The notes: generated by a model not told the origin, from the sequence alone. Positions 1 through 7,980 are shown, numbered from the stretch's first letter. The stretch is 52,968 nucleotides of DNA from Oceanobacillus caeni (GCF_019037185.1 NZ_JAHHXM010000023.1:1-52968); one strand, 5' to 3'. Numbers and translations are program-made.

Positions 1-434
1 ATTTCCAATATACTTTAGGAATTCTAAGAAAAACAAAGAAATATCCAGTTAGTGTCCGGAATAAGGGGGCCTAGCCGCGAGCTGCTGATATCTCATAAGT
101 GAATGCCGATAACTATGTACAGAAGGAACGATCATGAATCCAAACAAGATTCCCCGCATTAGTTGAAGCGGGGAATCTATTAAATACGAGGTATTTTAGT
201 AGTTTCAATCCCAAAATATCATTAAAGCTTGGGGCTAGCTAAAAGTAAAAAGTTTTCCATAAATTGATTTAACTTATGAAATATTTACAATTAATTTTTC
301 ATTTCCTCTTTTAGCCATTCAATATCAAATTCCTTAGACCAATAACTTTTCACTTTCCAGTTCGCTCAGTTGGCAAACACCTTATAATTTAAGTTATAGT
401 GAATGTACAATACTAAATAAATGAGGTCACAACA
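1..434. other. Non-coding left edge
   Basis: No credible gene is visible. The only clear structure is an 11-bp perfect inverted repeat (AGATTCCCCGC at 147-157, its complement at 168-178) with a 10-nt loop. It lacks a long T run on either side, so it is at best a weak terminator, perhaps for a gene beyond the left edge. Several AT-rich -10-like hexamers lie at 383-411 before the HAD gene, but none has a well-spaced -35. Confidence 0.5.
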
Positions 435-1301
435 ATGAAACTAATTGCGTCAGATTTAGATGGAACACTTTTAAACGAAAAAGGGGAAATTAGTGAAGAT
501 AATTTACAAGCAATTAAAAAGATTGAGGGAAAGGGGATTCAGTTTGTTGTAGCAACGGGAAGATCCTATGATGCGGCTAACAAACCATTTCAATCTACAG
601 GACTATCATGCCCATTTATTTGTTTAAATGGAGCTAATACTTTTGATGTTAATGGGCAGTTAATACATGAAGTAACCATGGAATTTCCTGTTTGTCAGAA
701 AATCATATCCGTTTGCCAAAAGGCTGATATGTATATTGAAGTATTTACAAATTATGGTATCTATTCGCTTAGTCGTGAGAATTTCATGGAAGTCATCACC
801 CATGTTCTACAAACAGCTCATGCTGATTCCAAAAAAGAGGATATTCAACAACTCATTGAACAACGTTTTCAAGATGAAAATGTTCAATTTATTAATCATT
901 TTGAGGAGTTACTTTCCAGCCAGGATATAAAGGTGTACAAAATTCTAAGCTTTGCTAATCAACAAGGAGAATTAAATGAAGCTTATGAGAAACTAAAAGA
1001 TGAACCAGGAACGGTTATTACTTCTTCAGGCCCATTGAATCTTGAATTCAATCATCCAAAAGCGCAAAAAGGTACAGCTCTGAAGGATCTAGCAAATAAG
1101 TTGGGTATACAAATGAAGGACGTTATGGCTTTGGGAGATAATCTGAATGATAAAAGTATGCTTCTCCAAGCTGGACGTGGTGTAGCAATGGGAAATGCAG
1201 CTGAGGAAATCAAGGAACTATGTACATATACAACCAAAACAAATAATGATAATGGGTTTGCATTTGCGATTAACGAAATGCTTAAGGAGTATAACCTTTA
1301 A
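435..1301 (+). CDS. Cof-type HAD-IIB family sugar/nucleotide phosphatase
   Basis: This is a 288-residue soluble hydrolase of the haloacid dehalogenase superfamily, subclass IIB (Cof/YkrA-like). The N-terminus reads LIASDLDGTLL, HAD motif I, with the nucleophile Asp and the acid/base Asp two residues later. Motif II is seen as VVATGRS. The C-terminal KGTALKDLANKLG holds the motif III lysine, and ALGDNLNDKSML is motif IV, which binds Mg2+. The middle carries the alpha/beta cap typical of IIB enzymes. Family members dephosphorylate sugar phosphates, pyridoxal phosphate or flavin precursors; substrate cannot be read from sequence. A GAGGT ribosome-binding site lies at 422-426. The gene stands alone and ends at a terminator shared with the convergent AbgT gene. 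Length is normal. Confidence 0.93.
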   Translation: MKLIASDLDGTLLNEKGEISEDNLQAIKKIEGKGIQFVVATGRSYDAANKPFQSTGLSCPFICLNGANTFDVNGQLIHEVTMEFPVCQKIISVCQKADMYIEVFTNYGIYSLSRENFMEVITHVLQTAHADSKKEDIQQLIEQRFQDENVQFINHFEELLSSQDIKVYKILSFANQQGELNEAYEKLKDEPGTVITSSGPLNLEFNHPKAQKGTALKDLANKLGIQMKDVMALGDNLNDKSMLLQAGRGVAMGNAAEEIKELCTYTTKTNNDNGFAFAINEMLKEYNL

Positions 1302-1375
1302 ATTTTAAAAAGGATCTCTAGGCATTAAGTTCTTTTGAAAGACCACTTAGCCAATATCTTATGCTCTCCTTATAC

Positions 1376-1409
1376 AAAAAGCATTGCCTCATATGAAGCA
1401 ATGCTTTTT
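1376..1409. terminator. Bidirectional intrinsic terminator
   Basis: A 12-bp perfect stem (1376-1387 with 1398-1409) has a 10-nt loop, A-rich on the left and T-rich on the right. It therefore works on both strands, ending the HAD gene (+) and the AbgT transporter gene (-). Confidence 0.85.
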
Positions 1410-1414
1410 AAAAT

Positions 1415-2953
1415 TTATGGATGATAATACAATGGTCCACCTGGTCCAAGTGGGATACCTAATAGCATCCAAATAATTAGCAAAATTGTCCAGCCTATTA
1501 GGAAAATCATAGAATATGGAATCATCGTAGAAATTAAGGTACCAATACCCATCTTCTTATCATATTTCTGTGCGAAAGCGATAATAATCGCAAAGTAAGT
1601 CATTAATGGTGAAATAATATTTGTAGAAGAGTCTGCAATGCGATACGCCATTTGTGTCAATTCTGGAGAATATCCAAGCTGCATCATAATTGGTACAAAG
1701 ACCGGTGCCATCATAGCCCATTTTGCAGAAGCACTTCCAATAAACAAGTTAATAACTGCTGTAATTAGGATAAACAGTAATATTAACGGAATTCCAGTTA
1801 AATTAACACTACCTAGTAGTTCAGCACCATATACTCCCAATACTAATCCCATATTCGTTTCGTTAAAAAATGCTACAAACTGTCCAGCAGTAAATGCCAA
1901 AACAATAAACGTTCCCATAGATGCCATCGTGTCTGACATTTGGCTTGCAACATCTTTATCACTGCGAATAGATTTCGTAACAATTCCATATGTAAGACCA
2001 GGGATAAAGAATAAAATAGCGATAATCGGAACTAATGAACTCATAAATGGCGATTGAATAATTTGATCCATTGCATTGCCTTCTGTACCGCGCATCGGTG
2101 CGTTGGATGGTATTACAAGCAATGATGCAAGCACAATGCCGATAACTACCGCTATACTAGCCCAGACAAGACCTTTCTTCTCAATTGGTTGAAGGGCTTC
2201 CAATTCTTCTTTTTGATCGCCTTTATACGTACCAAGACGAGGTTCTACAATCCGTTCTGTTACCCAAGCACCAAGAAATGTTAATACAAATACCGAAACG
2301 GCAATAAACAGCCAGTTCATCGCTATGTTCATTGTTTCTGCATATCCAGGATCAATGATTGCAGCAGCCGCAATAGTCATTTCTCCTAGCATAGCATCCG
2401 TACCAGATAATAATAAGTTAGCACTAAATCCTCCAGACACCCCAGCAAACGCCGCTGCTAGTCCTGCGAGTGGGTGCCTGCCAAGTGCCGCAAAAATAAG
2501 CGCACCCAGTGGCGGTAATACGACATACCCTGCATCAGATGCCACACTAGACATAATACCAGCAAAAACTAATCCTAACGTAATGAATCTATTAGGTACA
2601 GACAACACAAAGCCTCGCAATAGTGCACTAATGAGTCCAGTACGCTCGGCCACTCCTATCCCCAACATCGTTAACAGTACAACGCCCAAAGGAGCAAATC
2701 CGATAAAGTTACCCGTCATACTTGAAAATATATATTCAATTCCTTCCGCGCTCAATAGATTTTTGATTTCAACTATTGTTCCTTCTTCACCAGGATGTTC
2801 AACACTAATTCCCAATGGTTGCAAAGCTGCTGATAGTAGAATAACGAAAAGTGCCAAAATTGCAAACAATGTTGCCGGATGTGGCAATTTATTTCCAACT
2901 AATTCAATTCTGTCTAAAGATCGTACAAATATTCCTTTTTTCCCTTTTGCCAT
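1415..2953 (-). CDS. AbgT family transporter (p-aminobenzoyl-glutamate type)
   Basis: This is a polytopic inner-membrane protein of about 512 residues. It matches the AbgT family, which includes AbgT (p-aminobenzoyl-glutamate uptake) and MtrF-like exporters of folate breakdown products and sulfonamides. Family hallmarks visible are the N-terminal GNKLPHPATLF, the hairpin region SVASDAGYVVLPPLGALIF, the conserved GVSGGFSANLLLSGTDAML, and late segments with GSASAKWAMMAPVFVPI and SSTNIISPLM. The reading frame can be opened six codons earlier at a TTG, but that codon overlaps the GGAGGA ribosome-binding site; the ATG at 2953 is 8 to 9 nt behind it and starts MAKGKKG, so I chose it. It is monocistronic. 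No amidohydrolase (AbgA/AbgB) gene is next to it, so the substrate stays open. Confidence 0.92.
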   Translation of the reverse strand: MAKGKKGIFVRSLDRIELVGNKLPHPATLFAILALFVILLSAALQPLGISVEHPGEEGTIVEIKNLLSAEGIEYIFSSMTGNFIGFAPLGVVLLTMLGIGVAERTGLISALLRGFVLSVPNRFITLGLVFAGIMSSVASDAGYVVLPPLGALIFAALGRHPLAGLAAAFAGVSGGFSANLLLSGTDAMLGEMTIAAAAIIDPGYAETMNIAMNWLFIAVSVFVLTFLGAWVTERIVEPRLGTYKGDQKEELEALQPIEKKGLVWASIAVVIGIVLASLLVIPSNAPMRGTEGNAMDQIIQSPFMSSLVPIIAILFFIPGLTYGIVTKSIRSDKDVASQMSDTMASMGTFIVLAFTAGQFVAFFNETNMGLVLGVYGAELLGSVNLTGIPLILLFILITAVINLFIGSASAKWAMMAPVFVPIMMQLGYSPELTQMAYRIADSSTNIISPLMTYFAIIIAFAQKYDKKMGIGTLISTMIPYSMIFLIGWTILLIIWMLLGIPLGPGGPLYYHP

Positions 2954-3298
2954 AAAAATTAAATCCTCCAATATAATCTACAAAAATACTATTTTAATTT
3001 AAATTAAAATTACTAGCTATACTATAATAGTTATGCATATTCACTAGAAGTCCCTAAAAGTCTACCACAATATTAACTTACTCTAAGAGTATTATATTAT
3101 AGAAAGAGAATGATATTACAGAAAATTCAAAATAAATAAATTCGCATGATTTCCCCTGCTTTTCATACAAAGGAAAGGATACCAGTTTATTTCCAATATT
3201 TCAAGCTCAAATTGTAGTAAGGAGATCATATATACTAATTTAAACTTGTTCTTCAAACTCATTAAGTCATTTGCACCCTTTAATAATTCGCTAATTTT

Positions 3299-3390
3299 TG
3301 ATATAATTGTATTCATGAAAAGGCCTCTTTCAAATGTATTTGCCGGTCAGCATACATTTATGATAGAGCGCCTTTTCTTTTTTTTCTAGA
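3299..3390 (+). ncRNA. Candidate short RNA: promoter followed at once by a terminator hairpin
   Basis: An extended -10 (TGATATAAT, 3299-3307) is followed within 20 nt by a long imperfect hairpin: AAAAGGC at 3318-3324 pairs with GCCTTTT at 3370-3376, CTCT with AGAG, and AAATGTA at 3332-3338 with TACATTT at 3353-3359. An 8-nt T run follows. The predicted transcript is about 75 nt with no open frame of note. It could be a small RNA or the terminator of an unseen upstream transcript. No -35 box is clear. Confidence 0.35.
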
Positions 3391-3644
3391 ATTTTGTTTC
3401 AAATCCCCGAGAACTATTTTACACATAGTACAATTATAACTATCAGTCTGGAAAATGTTAACGAACTCAAGACTCGTTTCATGAACATCTGTCCTCCAAT
3501 TCATTAGTGTCTTGACTTCTCAATTGTACAATCACAAAAATTGACTCTAATAAAATATCTTTTATAGCATTTTCAAGGAAGAAAATATTTTATAAGCCTT
3601 CCCTGCTTGAACTAATTATTTTTCTTAGCAAATTAGTAAAAAAC

Positions 3645-3705
3645 TGTTATAATAGATTAGTTGATTAAGAGGCCATTTATGTTTATACATAAAATGGCTT
3701 TTCTG
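3645..3705 (+). promoter_or_regulatory. Promoter with leader hairpin upstream of the YczE-like gene
   Basis: An extended -10 (TGTTATAAT, 3645-3653) sits 17 bp after a weak -35 (TTAGCA, 3625-3630). The leader then forms a hairpin, GGCCATTTATG (3671-3681) with CATAAAATGGC (3688-3698, one bulged base), followed by a T-rich tract. The gene starts 27 nt later. The arrangement resembles a transcription attenuator, but I see no anti-terminator partner or known riboswitch motif. Confidence 0.45.
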
Positions 3706-3731
3706 TTTTACCAAAAGAAAGAGGGATTTTG

Positions 3732-4370
3732 ATGAAAAAGGGAACTAGCATTCAGTGGCTTTTCTTTTTTGTAGGTCTTATGGTTATGGGAATTGGAGTT
3801 GCATTGACGGTCAAAGGGCAACGTTTTGGTGTAGGTTCATGGGATGTGTTGCACATTGGTTTGTTCAAAAACTTCGGACTATCCATTGGACTTTGGTCTA
3901 TTATTATGGGAGTTATCATTATTACTATTTCTTCCATTGGTTTACACGAGTTCCCGAAAATCGGAACCTTTATGAATATGATCTTTGTTGGTTTATTTAT
4001 CGACTTTTTCAACTGGGTCATACCAAACCCACATACCTTTTCCATGCAGTTTGTTGATTTTATTCTTGGAATTGTGTTGTTAGCTATTGGTGCAGGCATT
4101 TATATTTCTGCTAATCTAGGTGCAGGCCCGCGGGATAGCTTAATGTTATTAATAGTGGGGAAATTTGGTTGTAGTATTATGGTTGCACGTACTGTCATGG
4201 AAGTAATCGTCGCGATAGTTGGATTTTTATTAGGTGGACCTTTCGGAATCGGTACCGTTATTATGGCTTTTGCACTTGGTCCAATTATTCAAGTATCGTT
4301 AGGGTATAGCCAAAGATTATTGGATAAATGCCTGAGCGACAAACATCATGGACACGTAGCTGCCCACTAA
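3732..4370 (+). CDS. YczE/YyaS/YitT-like membrane protein
   Basis: This is a 213-residue integral membrane protein with about five or six hydrophobic segments. The internal motif GVGSWDVLHIGL near residue 35 recurs in related form as GAGPRDSLMLLI near residue 133, the two-fold repeat signature of the YczE/YyaS/YitT family. The Bacillus subtilis relative YczE is needed, in an undefined way, for bacillaene production; molecular function of the family is unknown. The frame allows a TTG one codon earlier, but the ATG at 3732 is better placed behind the AGAGGGA ribosome-binding site. It is preceded by a promoter and leader hairpin and followed by a strong terminator, so it is monocistronic. Confidence 0.85.
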   Translation: MKKGTSIQWLFFFVGLMVMGIGVALTVKGQRFGVGSWDVLHIGLFKNFGLSIGLWSIIMGVIIITISSIGLHEFPKIGTFMNMIFVGLFIDFFNWVIPNPHTFSMQFVDFILGIVLLAIGAGIYISANLGAGPRDSLMLLIVGKFGCSIMVARTVMEVIVAIVGFLLGGPFGIGTVIMAFALGPIIQVSLGYSQRLLDKCLSDKHHGHVAAH

Positions 4371-4391
4371 CTAAACAAGAATTTCCTTATT

Positions 4392-4430
4392 AAAGCAGCT
4401 TCATTTCAATCGAATGAAGCTGCTTTTACT
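4392..4430 (+). terminator. Intrinsic terminator after the YczE-like gene
   Basis: A 14-bp perfect stem (4392-4405 with 4413-4426), 7-nt loop and T-rich tail end the YczE-like transcript. Confidence 0.85.
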
Positions 4431-4442
4431 TTTTGGTAAGTT

Positions 4443-4492
4443 AAAAAAGGATGCTTCCGACAAGATAAATAGTTGTACGGAAACATCCTTCT
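4443..4492 (-). repeat. Hairpin repeat copy 1 (minus-strand terminator-like)
   Basis: On the minus strand a GGATG(T)TTCCG...CGGAA(G)CATCC stem with an 18-nt loop is followed by six T. A second copy with the same stem but a different loop is at 7932-7980. It can end the minus-strand transcript of the 4720-5046 gene. The conserved stem with a variable loop suggests a dispersed hairpin family. Confidence 0.55.
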
Positions 4493-4719
4493 ATAATAAA
4501 GTTTTTTAAATTCATGTAATAATTATGTGTGTGTTCCCTGTCCATACTAGAGGAAACTTCCATATTTTTTGTATGGATAAAGGAGTTATTTTAGAAAGGC
4601 CATCCCATCCACTTTTTTGACAGGAGTAGTATTTTATTTCCATTTATTCTGGGGAACTTAAATTCGTAGCAGTTATAAGGGTGAACATGGAGGAGTTTAA
4701 TAAGCAACCTTGAAAAACA

Positions 4720-5046
4720 TCAACCAAAAAAGACGGTTACACTCTTTTCCTTTTGTGCTTCCTCTAAACAGTTTGATAGAAAATCCTGGATTTGCTTTAG
4801 ATCCAAGGAATCACCCTTCGGCGAACTGGGAACATCATTACCGTATTGTTGTTTATAAGCATGCAAAGCTTTTTCGATTTGTTGCTTTGAAAAAGTAGTA
4901 ACGGCGCCTGTCCCACTAACTCCTGCATGGTAATCAATGGAATCAAGTAAATCGTACAGTATTGTAGCATTAGAATTTCCCATGCTAAAACGTGCATAAG
5001 CAATTGCCTCTCCAGCTTTATTGTATCCTAAAATATCATGACCCAT
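4720..5046 (-). CDS. Conserved small protein of unknown function
   Basis: This is a 108-residue soluble protein. The N-terminal half is rich in conserved-looking polar and glycine positions (GHDILGYNKAGEAIAYARFS, then DYHAGVSGTGAVTTFS). The C-terminal half has the segment QQIEKALHAYKQQYG followed by a short acidic helix region. I do not recognise a named domain. A strong ribosome-binding site (AAAGGAGGA) is 7 nt before the ATG, which supports expression. It is monocistronic, with a terminator-like hairpin about 230 nt downstream (4443-4492). There is no signal peptide or membrane segment. Confidence 0.75.
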   Translation of the reverse strand: MGHDILGYNKAGEAIAYARFSMGNSNATILYDLLDSIDYHAGVSGTGAVTTFSKQQIEKALHAYKQQYGNDVPSSPKGDSLDLKQIQDFLSNCLEEAQKEKSVTVFFG

Positions 5047-5421
5047 GAAAAGTCCTCCTTTTTAATTTTAAATCTAATAAACTAGAAACAATATACATAG
5101 CCTAGAGCGTCGTAACAAATGATTTTTTACATATCACCCCTTTCAAGTTTATTTTATGGAAAGGTTTTTGTTTGAAACAGAATGGATAAAAAAGGGGGTT
5201 CTCGGTGATAAATCAAGGTTGAATGAAGTAGTTCAAAAACAGAGGACATGAGGTTTTCAGGTTTGCTAGGTTATAAGTGGGTAAGAGCTAAAGGAAATTT
5301 TTGATGCCCTCTCCCCCACTACACTTACATGGTTGCGGTTTAAGTGACTGACACCATAGCAATGACGTTTTAAATTTCCTTCTCTATCTATTGGCTATGA
5401 TGTCTGCCAACTTCCTTTAAT
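5047..5421. other. Intergenic, nothing convincing
   Basis: No supported gene or strong hairpin lies here. A short stretch near 5341-5365 (AAGTGACTGACACCAT) resembles sequences seen near degraded insertion elements, but it is too short to call. Confidence 0.4.
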
Positions 5422-6381
5422 CTAATCAAAGCCCCATCTTTCTTTCATCTTTGAGATTTCTTCGACTCGTACATTCGACACATCAGCAATTAATTCTTCT
5501 GGTAATCCTTTTTGAAGCATCTTATAGATTACTTTTTCTATACCTTTTTCTATACCTTTTTCTATACCCTTTTCTATACCTTCCTCAATTCCTTCTTTCT
5601 TTCCTTTCTCATAATACGAGTTCGGAAGTCGTAGTACCCGATTAGCTTCTTCTCTAGGAAGTTTTGCAATTTCTTCGCTCATTTGCTCTTCCTCCTCACT
5701 GTTTAAATGTAAGTAAGTATTGAAAAAACCATATAAGAGATCCATTCTTGCCGGATTCAATTCCATTCTACTAATCATTCTTAAGAATTCTAATTTGACT
5801 TGAATGCGTTCATCTTTAGTATACCCCATTTTACTTAATAAAGCCGCAGCTATAGGATTGTTCATCTTAATAAACTTTCGCCAATCCATTTTAATTAAAT
5901 GAATTTGAAGATAATTAAATTGGAAAACTTGGAAATGGAAGATTTCCGTAGTAAAAATGTCTGGTACATCTCTCTTGTCATCATAACTGAAAACGGCAAT
6001 TGGAAGGATTGTTTTGCGGAATTTTTCATAGAGGCGGGAACTGTAGATAAACATTCGTTCATTGAATTCCTTTTGATAACTTGCCTGTGGCTCAATATGA
6101 ATGAGGATTAGCTGTTCTTCCTCTTGTAATTTAACCTCAGCAAGTATATCTATTCTTCTTTTTTCACCTTTTAAAATATCTGTATAAACCTCCTGTTCTA
6201 GGAACTTTACAGTGGTAAAATCAATTTTCGGGAATAAATCGGGGAAAAATGCGTCGATGAACTCTTTAAAGAATGTTTGAATGAGCTCTTTAAATAAACG
6301 GTCATGATCCGTATAAGTTTGTTTGTCTTCTAATATAATAGACGAAGTGAACAATGACTTGCAACCTTTCTGAATATTCAT
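5422..6381 (-). CDS. Rpn family recombination-promoting nuclease / PD-(D/E)XK transposase-like protein
   Basis: This 319-residue protein belongs to the large Rpn/YhgA-like group of PD-(D/E)XK nucleases. The N-terminal part has DHDRLFKELIQTFFKEFIDAFFPDL, the usual opening of the family, followed by RRIDILAEVKLQ, where Asp and Glu-Val-Lys supply the nuclease core, and HIEPQ. The Gln of HIEPQ fits a typical family variation. Relatives in Escherichia coli are DNA endonucleases that raise RecA-independent recombination. Near the C-terminus four tandem GIEK units (GIEKGIEKGIEKGIEK) are coded by exact 12-bp DNA repeats. The start ATG has only a weak ribosome-binding site (TAGGT). Context gives no partner. 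It is probably selfish or stress-linked. Confidence 0.85.
   Translation of the reverse strand: MNIQKGCKSLFTSSIILEDKQTYTDHDRLFKELIQTFFKEFIDAFFPDLFPKIDFTTVKFLEQEVYTDILKGEKRRIDILAEVKLQEEEQLILIHIEPQASYQKEFNERMFIYSSRLYEKFRKTILPIAVFSYDDKRDVPDIFTTEIFHFQVFQFNYLQIHLIKMDWRKFIKMNNPIAAALLSKMGYTKDERIQVKLEFLRMISRMELNPARMDLLYGFFNTYLHLNSEEEEQMSEEIAKLPREEANRVLRLPNSYYEKGKKEGIEEGIEKGIEKGIEKGIEKVIYKMLQKGLPEELIADVSNVRVEEISKMKERWGFD
5533..5580. repeat. 12-bp tandem repeat inside the Rpn-like gene
   Basis: Four head-to-tail copies of TTTTTCTATACC (plus-strand reading, one substitution in the last) encode the GIEK repeats. Such in-frame repeats can change copy number by slippage without breaking the frame. Confidence 0.85.
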
Positions 6382-6638
6382 TATTACCTAGGACTATTTT
6401 ATCAGTAATGTACATGAAATACAATACTTATTGACAAACTTTATGCGTCAATTTTTTAAGAAAGACCAACCAGTCATCGTTTACAGGAGTGTTCTTTTTT
6501 AATAACATTATTTCTATCCGTATCTACCAAGTGAACGGTCTTATGCCTTTAAAACTTGGTAATAATAGTCATAAGTTTTAAAATAAAATTAAAAGTGTCC
6601 ATGGTGAAAATAACTATTTTGGAGAGGAGAGATACGAC

Positions 6639-6918
6639 ATGTTCAACTGTGCCTGGTGTAATAAGAAAATTGGCGATAACGATCCATTAAGTGCCTTGGA
6701 AGTAAAATTTAATGAGGGGATGAAGATTTTCCAATAAAGAAGGGGAAATCATTCCTGTTTACTTAAGAGAAATTGATAGAAGCGTCCCGATGATTGTTAC
6801 CACAGCCGATTCCGAAGCTAAGAAAAATGGACAAGACGGGCTATTTGTTATCTGCAGTCATGAATGTGGAGAAAAACTAAAAAGCATTCTTGATAAAGAA
6901 ATGAACGTTTTCAAGTGA
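6639..6918 (+). pseudogene. Small zinc-binding protein gene broken by one extra base
   Basis: An ATG behind a good ribosome-binding site (GGAGAGGAGA, 6621-6630) starts MFNCAWCNKKIGDNDPLSAL and stops at 6737. The same protein continues in the +1 frame (from about 6724) as GEIIPVYLREIDRSVP... and ends with FVICSHECGEKLKSILDKE at 6918. Removing one T from the TTTT run at 6727-6730 joins both parts into one frame of about 92 residues. It would hold two Cys pairs (CAWC and CSHEC), a likely zinc site. Either a real frameshift or a sequencing error in a homopolymer fits. Family and role are unknown to me. Confidence 0.7.
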
Positions 6919-7005
6919 CCCTCTGCCCGAATGACATCAAAAGGGTACTAAAAAATATTAACTTCTTACATAAAATTCTTCTATACGAGGGTTTGAGGGG
7001 CATCC

Positions 7006-7021
7006 ACATCATGCCGCCTAT
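7006..7021. repeat. Degenerate attachment-site copy (groEL 3'-end fragment)
   Basis: ACATCATGCCGCCTAT matches the last codons and stop region of groEL (ACATCATGCCGCCCAT) at 15 of 16 positions. It lies 1.09 kb left of the intact copy at 8097-8114. It is probably the outer left attachment site of an older, mostly deleted insertion. Confidence 0.6.
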
Positions 7022-7193
7022 GAAATGAGAGTATGTAATATCGTTAAAAAGAGGTGCAAAAAGTGTGGTAAATCAACGTTTGGGATATTATTGGTTGTAT
7101 ATCTTCAATGGGAATTTACAGCTATTCATGAAATAGAATGGCGAAGCTATTAAAAAGTAGTTTCATTCTAGGTCGATTTAGAAGCATTGGAAA

Positions 7194-7202
7194 TGTTATA
7201 AT
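7194..7202 (+). promoter_or_regulatory. Extended -10 promoter of the toxin-like peptide
   Basis: TGTTATAAT is an extended -10 element about 68 nt before the toxin start codon. No good -35 is seen, as is usual for extended -10 promoters. The 5' leader of about 60 nt contains GGTTGGCACACTCC and could fold over the ribosome-binding site. Confidence 0.5.
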
Positions 7203-7269
7203 TATAGGACAATAGCTGAATAGGTTAACTCAAGGATGGTTGGCACACTCCCGAAAGGGGGTGATGCTA

Positions 7270-7356
7270 ATGACAGTTGCAGAAGGATTAATGCTAATGA
7301 TTAGTTTCGGAGCGTTAATAGTTGCAATTATGTCAGAAAAAAACAGTAAAAAATAA
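7270..7356 (+). CDS. Putative holin-like toxin of a type I toxin-antitoxin system
   Basis: This is a 28-residue hydrophobic peptide, MTVAEGLMLMISFGALIVAI followed by a charged tail MSEKNSKK. It matches the widespread Bacillus 'putative holin-like toxin' group (TxpA/BsrG/Fst-like): a short N-terminal cap, one transmembrane helix and a basic end. The ribosome-binding site AGGGGGTG is 6 to 7 nt before the ATG at 7270; another in-frame ATG at 7264 is too close to it. The gene ends inside a terminator that reads both ways, the arrangement expected when an antisense RNA overlaps the toxin 3' end. It lies in the remnant between two attachment-site copies, a typical place for an addiction module. Too short for most gene finders. 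Confidence 0.75.
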   Translation: MTVAEGLMLMISFGALIVAIMSEKNSKK

Positions 7357-7397
7357 AACCTACCCTTGAGTTTCCGGCTCGTTAGAGGGTAGGTTTT
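7355..7397. terminator. Bidirectional terminator of the toxin mRNA and putative antisense RNA
   Basis: A 12-bp perfect stem, AAAACCTACCCT (7355-7366) with AGGGTAGGTTTT (7386-7397), overlaps the toxin stop codon. The U-rich right arm serves the plus strand, and the A-rich left arm gives a U tail on the minus strand. Confidence 0.8.
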
Positions 7398-7515
7398 ATT
7401 CTCGTATACGTGTCGATCCCCTTGGGGGGGAACCTAGCTATTGTATAGACTGAAGGTGTTAGCGCACCTTTGGTCTTTTTTTAATGTATTCATTTTCTAT
7501 TACCAGTATACCCTT
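7360..7515 (-). ncRNA. Possible antisense antitoxin RNA
   Basis: In TxpA/RatA-type systems an antisense RNA overlaps the toxin 3' end. Here the minus strand has a TATACT -10-like element near 7506-7511 and would end at the shared terminator. This is inferred from family architecture; the promoter is weak, and a plus-strand terminator (7447-7482) lies in between. Confidence 0.3.
7447..7482 (+). terminator. Intrinsic terminator downstream of the toxin-like gene
   Basis: A stem of AGACTGAAGGTG (7447-7458) with CACCTTTGGTCT (7465-7476), with one mismatch and one GU, is followed by eight T. It is a strong plus-strand terminator. Confidence 0.75.
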
Positions 7516-7591
7516 TTTTGATAAAAAAGAAAACATGTTACATTATTAATTATCATGAAAATTACGCTTCTAATTATTGATGTTGATTTGA

Positions 7592-7718
7592 AATAAAGTT
7601 TGATCATTATTATAAAAAAAGTTGTACCGTTTTGAAAAAGGATTGATCAAAATATATGTTGTATTTGATAAAAAACCTTTATTTAACAATGCTTCACTTT
7701 AATTGATCAAACTTTATT
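7592..7718. repeat. Inverted repeat with three TGATCAAA boxes
   Basis: A 15-bp inverted repeat AATAAAGTTTGATCA (7592-7606) and its complement (7704-7718) are separated by 97 bp. A third box TGATCAAA sits between them at 7644-7651. A nearby 11-base motif AGTTGTACCRT (7620-7630) recurs at 8320-8330. Possible remnant of an element end or regulator sites. Confidence 0.45.
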
Positions 7719-7748
7719 ATAAAAATTGAATTATTTATTAATCTTTTT

Positions 7749-7847
7749 TTATATGTTAAAACTCATATTACTACTGGAATATTTTTTCCTGGATTTCAAT
7801 AAGTAATCGTATTCTTTATTTAACTTTTCAATAATGATTTCTTGGTT
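7749..7847 (-). pseudogene. Fragment of a MobC-like mobilisation gene
   Basis: The last 32 codons of a minus-strand frame read NQEIIIEKLNKEYDYLLKSR and then KKYSSSNM. This is nearly identical to the middle of the MobC-like protein at 26884-27594 (NQEIIIEKLNKKYDHLLSLR, KKYSSSNM). The rest of the gene is missing. It marks the stretch between the two left attachment-site copies as the relic of a related element. Confidence 0.65.
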
Positions 7848-7931
7848 CTCTTGATGAAATCTAAATCGCTTCCTGAATATACTACTATCATAAAAATATG
7901 TTTTATATACGTACACATAACAGATAAAGTG

Positions 7932-7980
7932 AAAAAAGATGCTTCCGATAAGATAACAAATCTTTACGGAAACATCCTTC
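7932..7980 (-). repeat. Hairpin repeat copy 2
   Basis: The same stem as at 4443-4492 (GGATGTTTCCGT...CGGAAGCATC on the minus strand, T run after) with an unrelated loop. It lies in the remnant left of attL, while copy 1 is in the chromosome. Confidence 0.55.

Noticed and set aside
2325-3002. 225-codon plus-strand frame
   Set aside because: It is the antisense shadow of the AbgT transporter gene, with a Ser/Pro/Asn-rich composition typical for shadows.
3116-3316. 66-codon minus-strand frame after the AbgT gene
   Set aside because: It overlaps the promoter region of the candidate short RNA, has no recognisable domain and low-complexity hydrophobic composition. An AGAGG lies upstream, but that is not enough.
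4441-4500. Insertion sequence ends
   Set aside because: The hairpin has a terminator shape with T run and no transposase frame between the two copies.
5533-5580. Tandem 12-bp repeats as a possible CRISPR array
   Set aside because: Units are contiguous without spacers, in frame within a protein gene, and there are no cas genes in the window.
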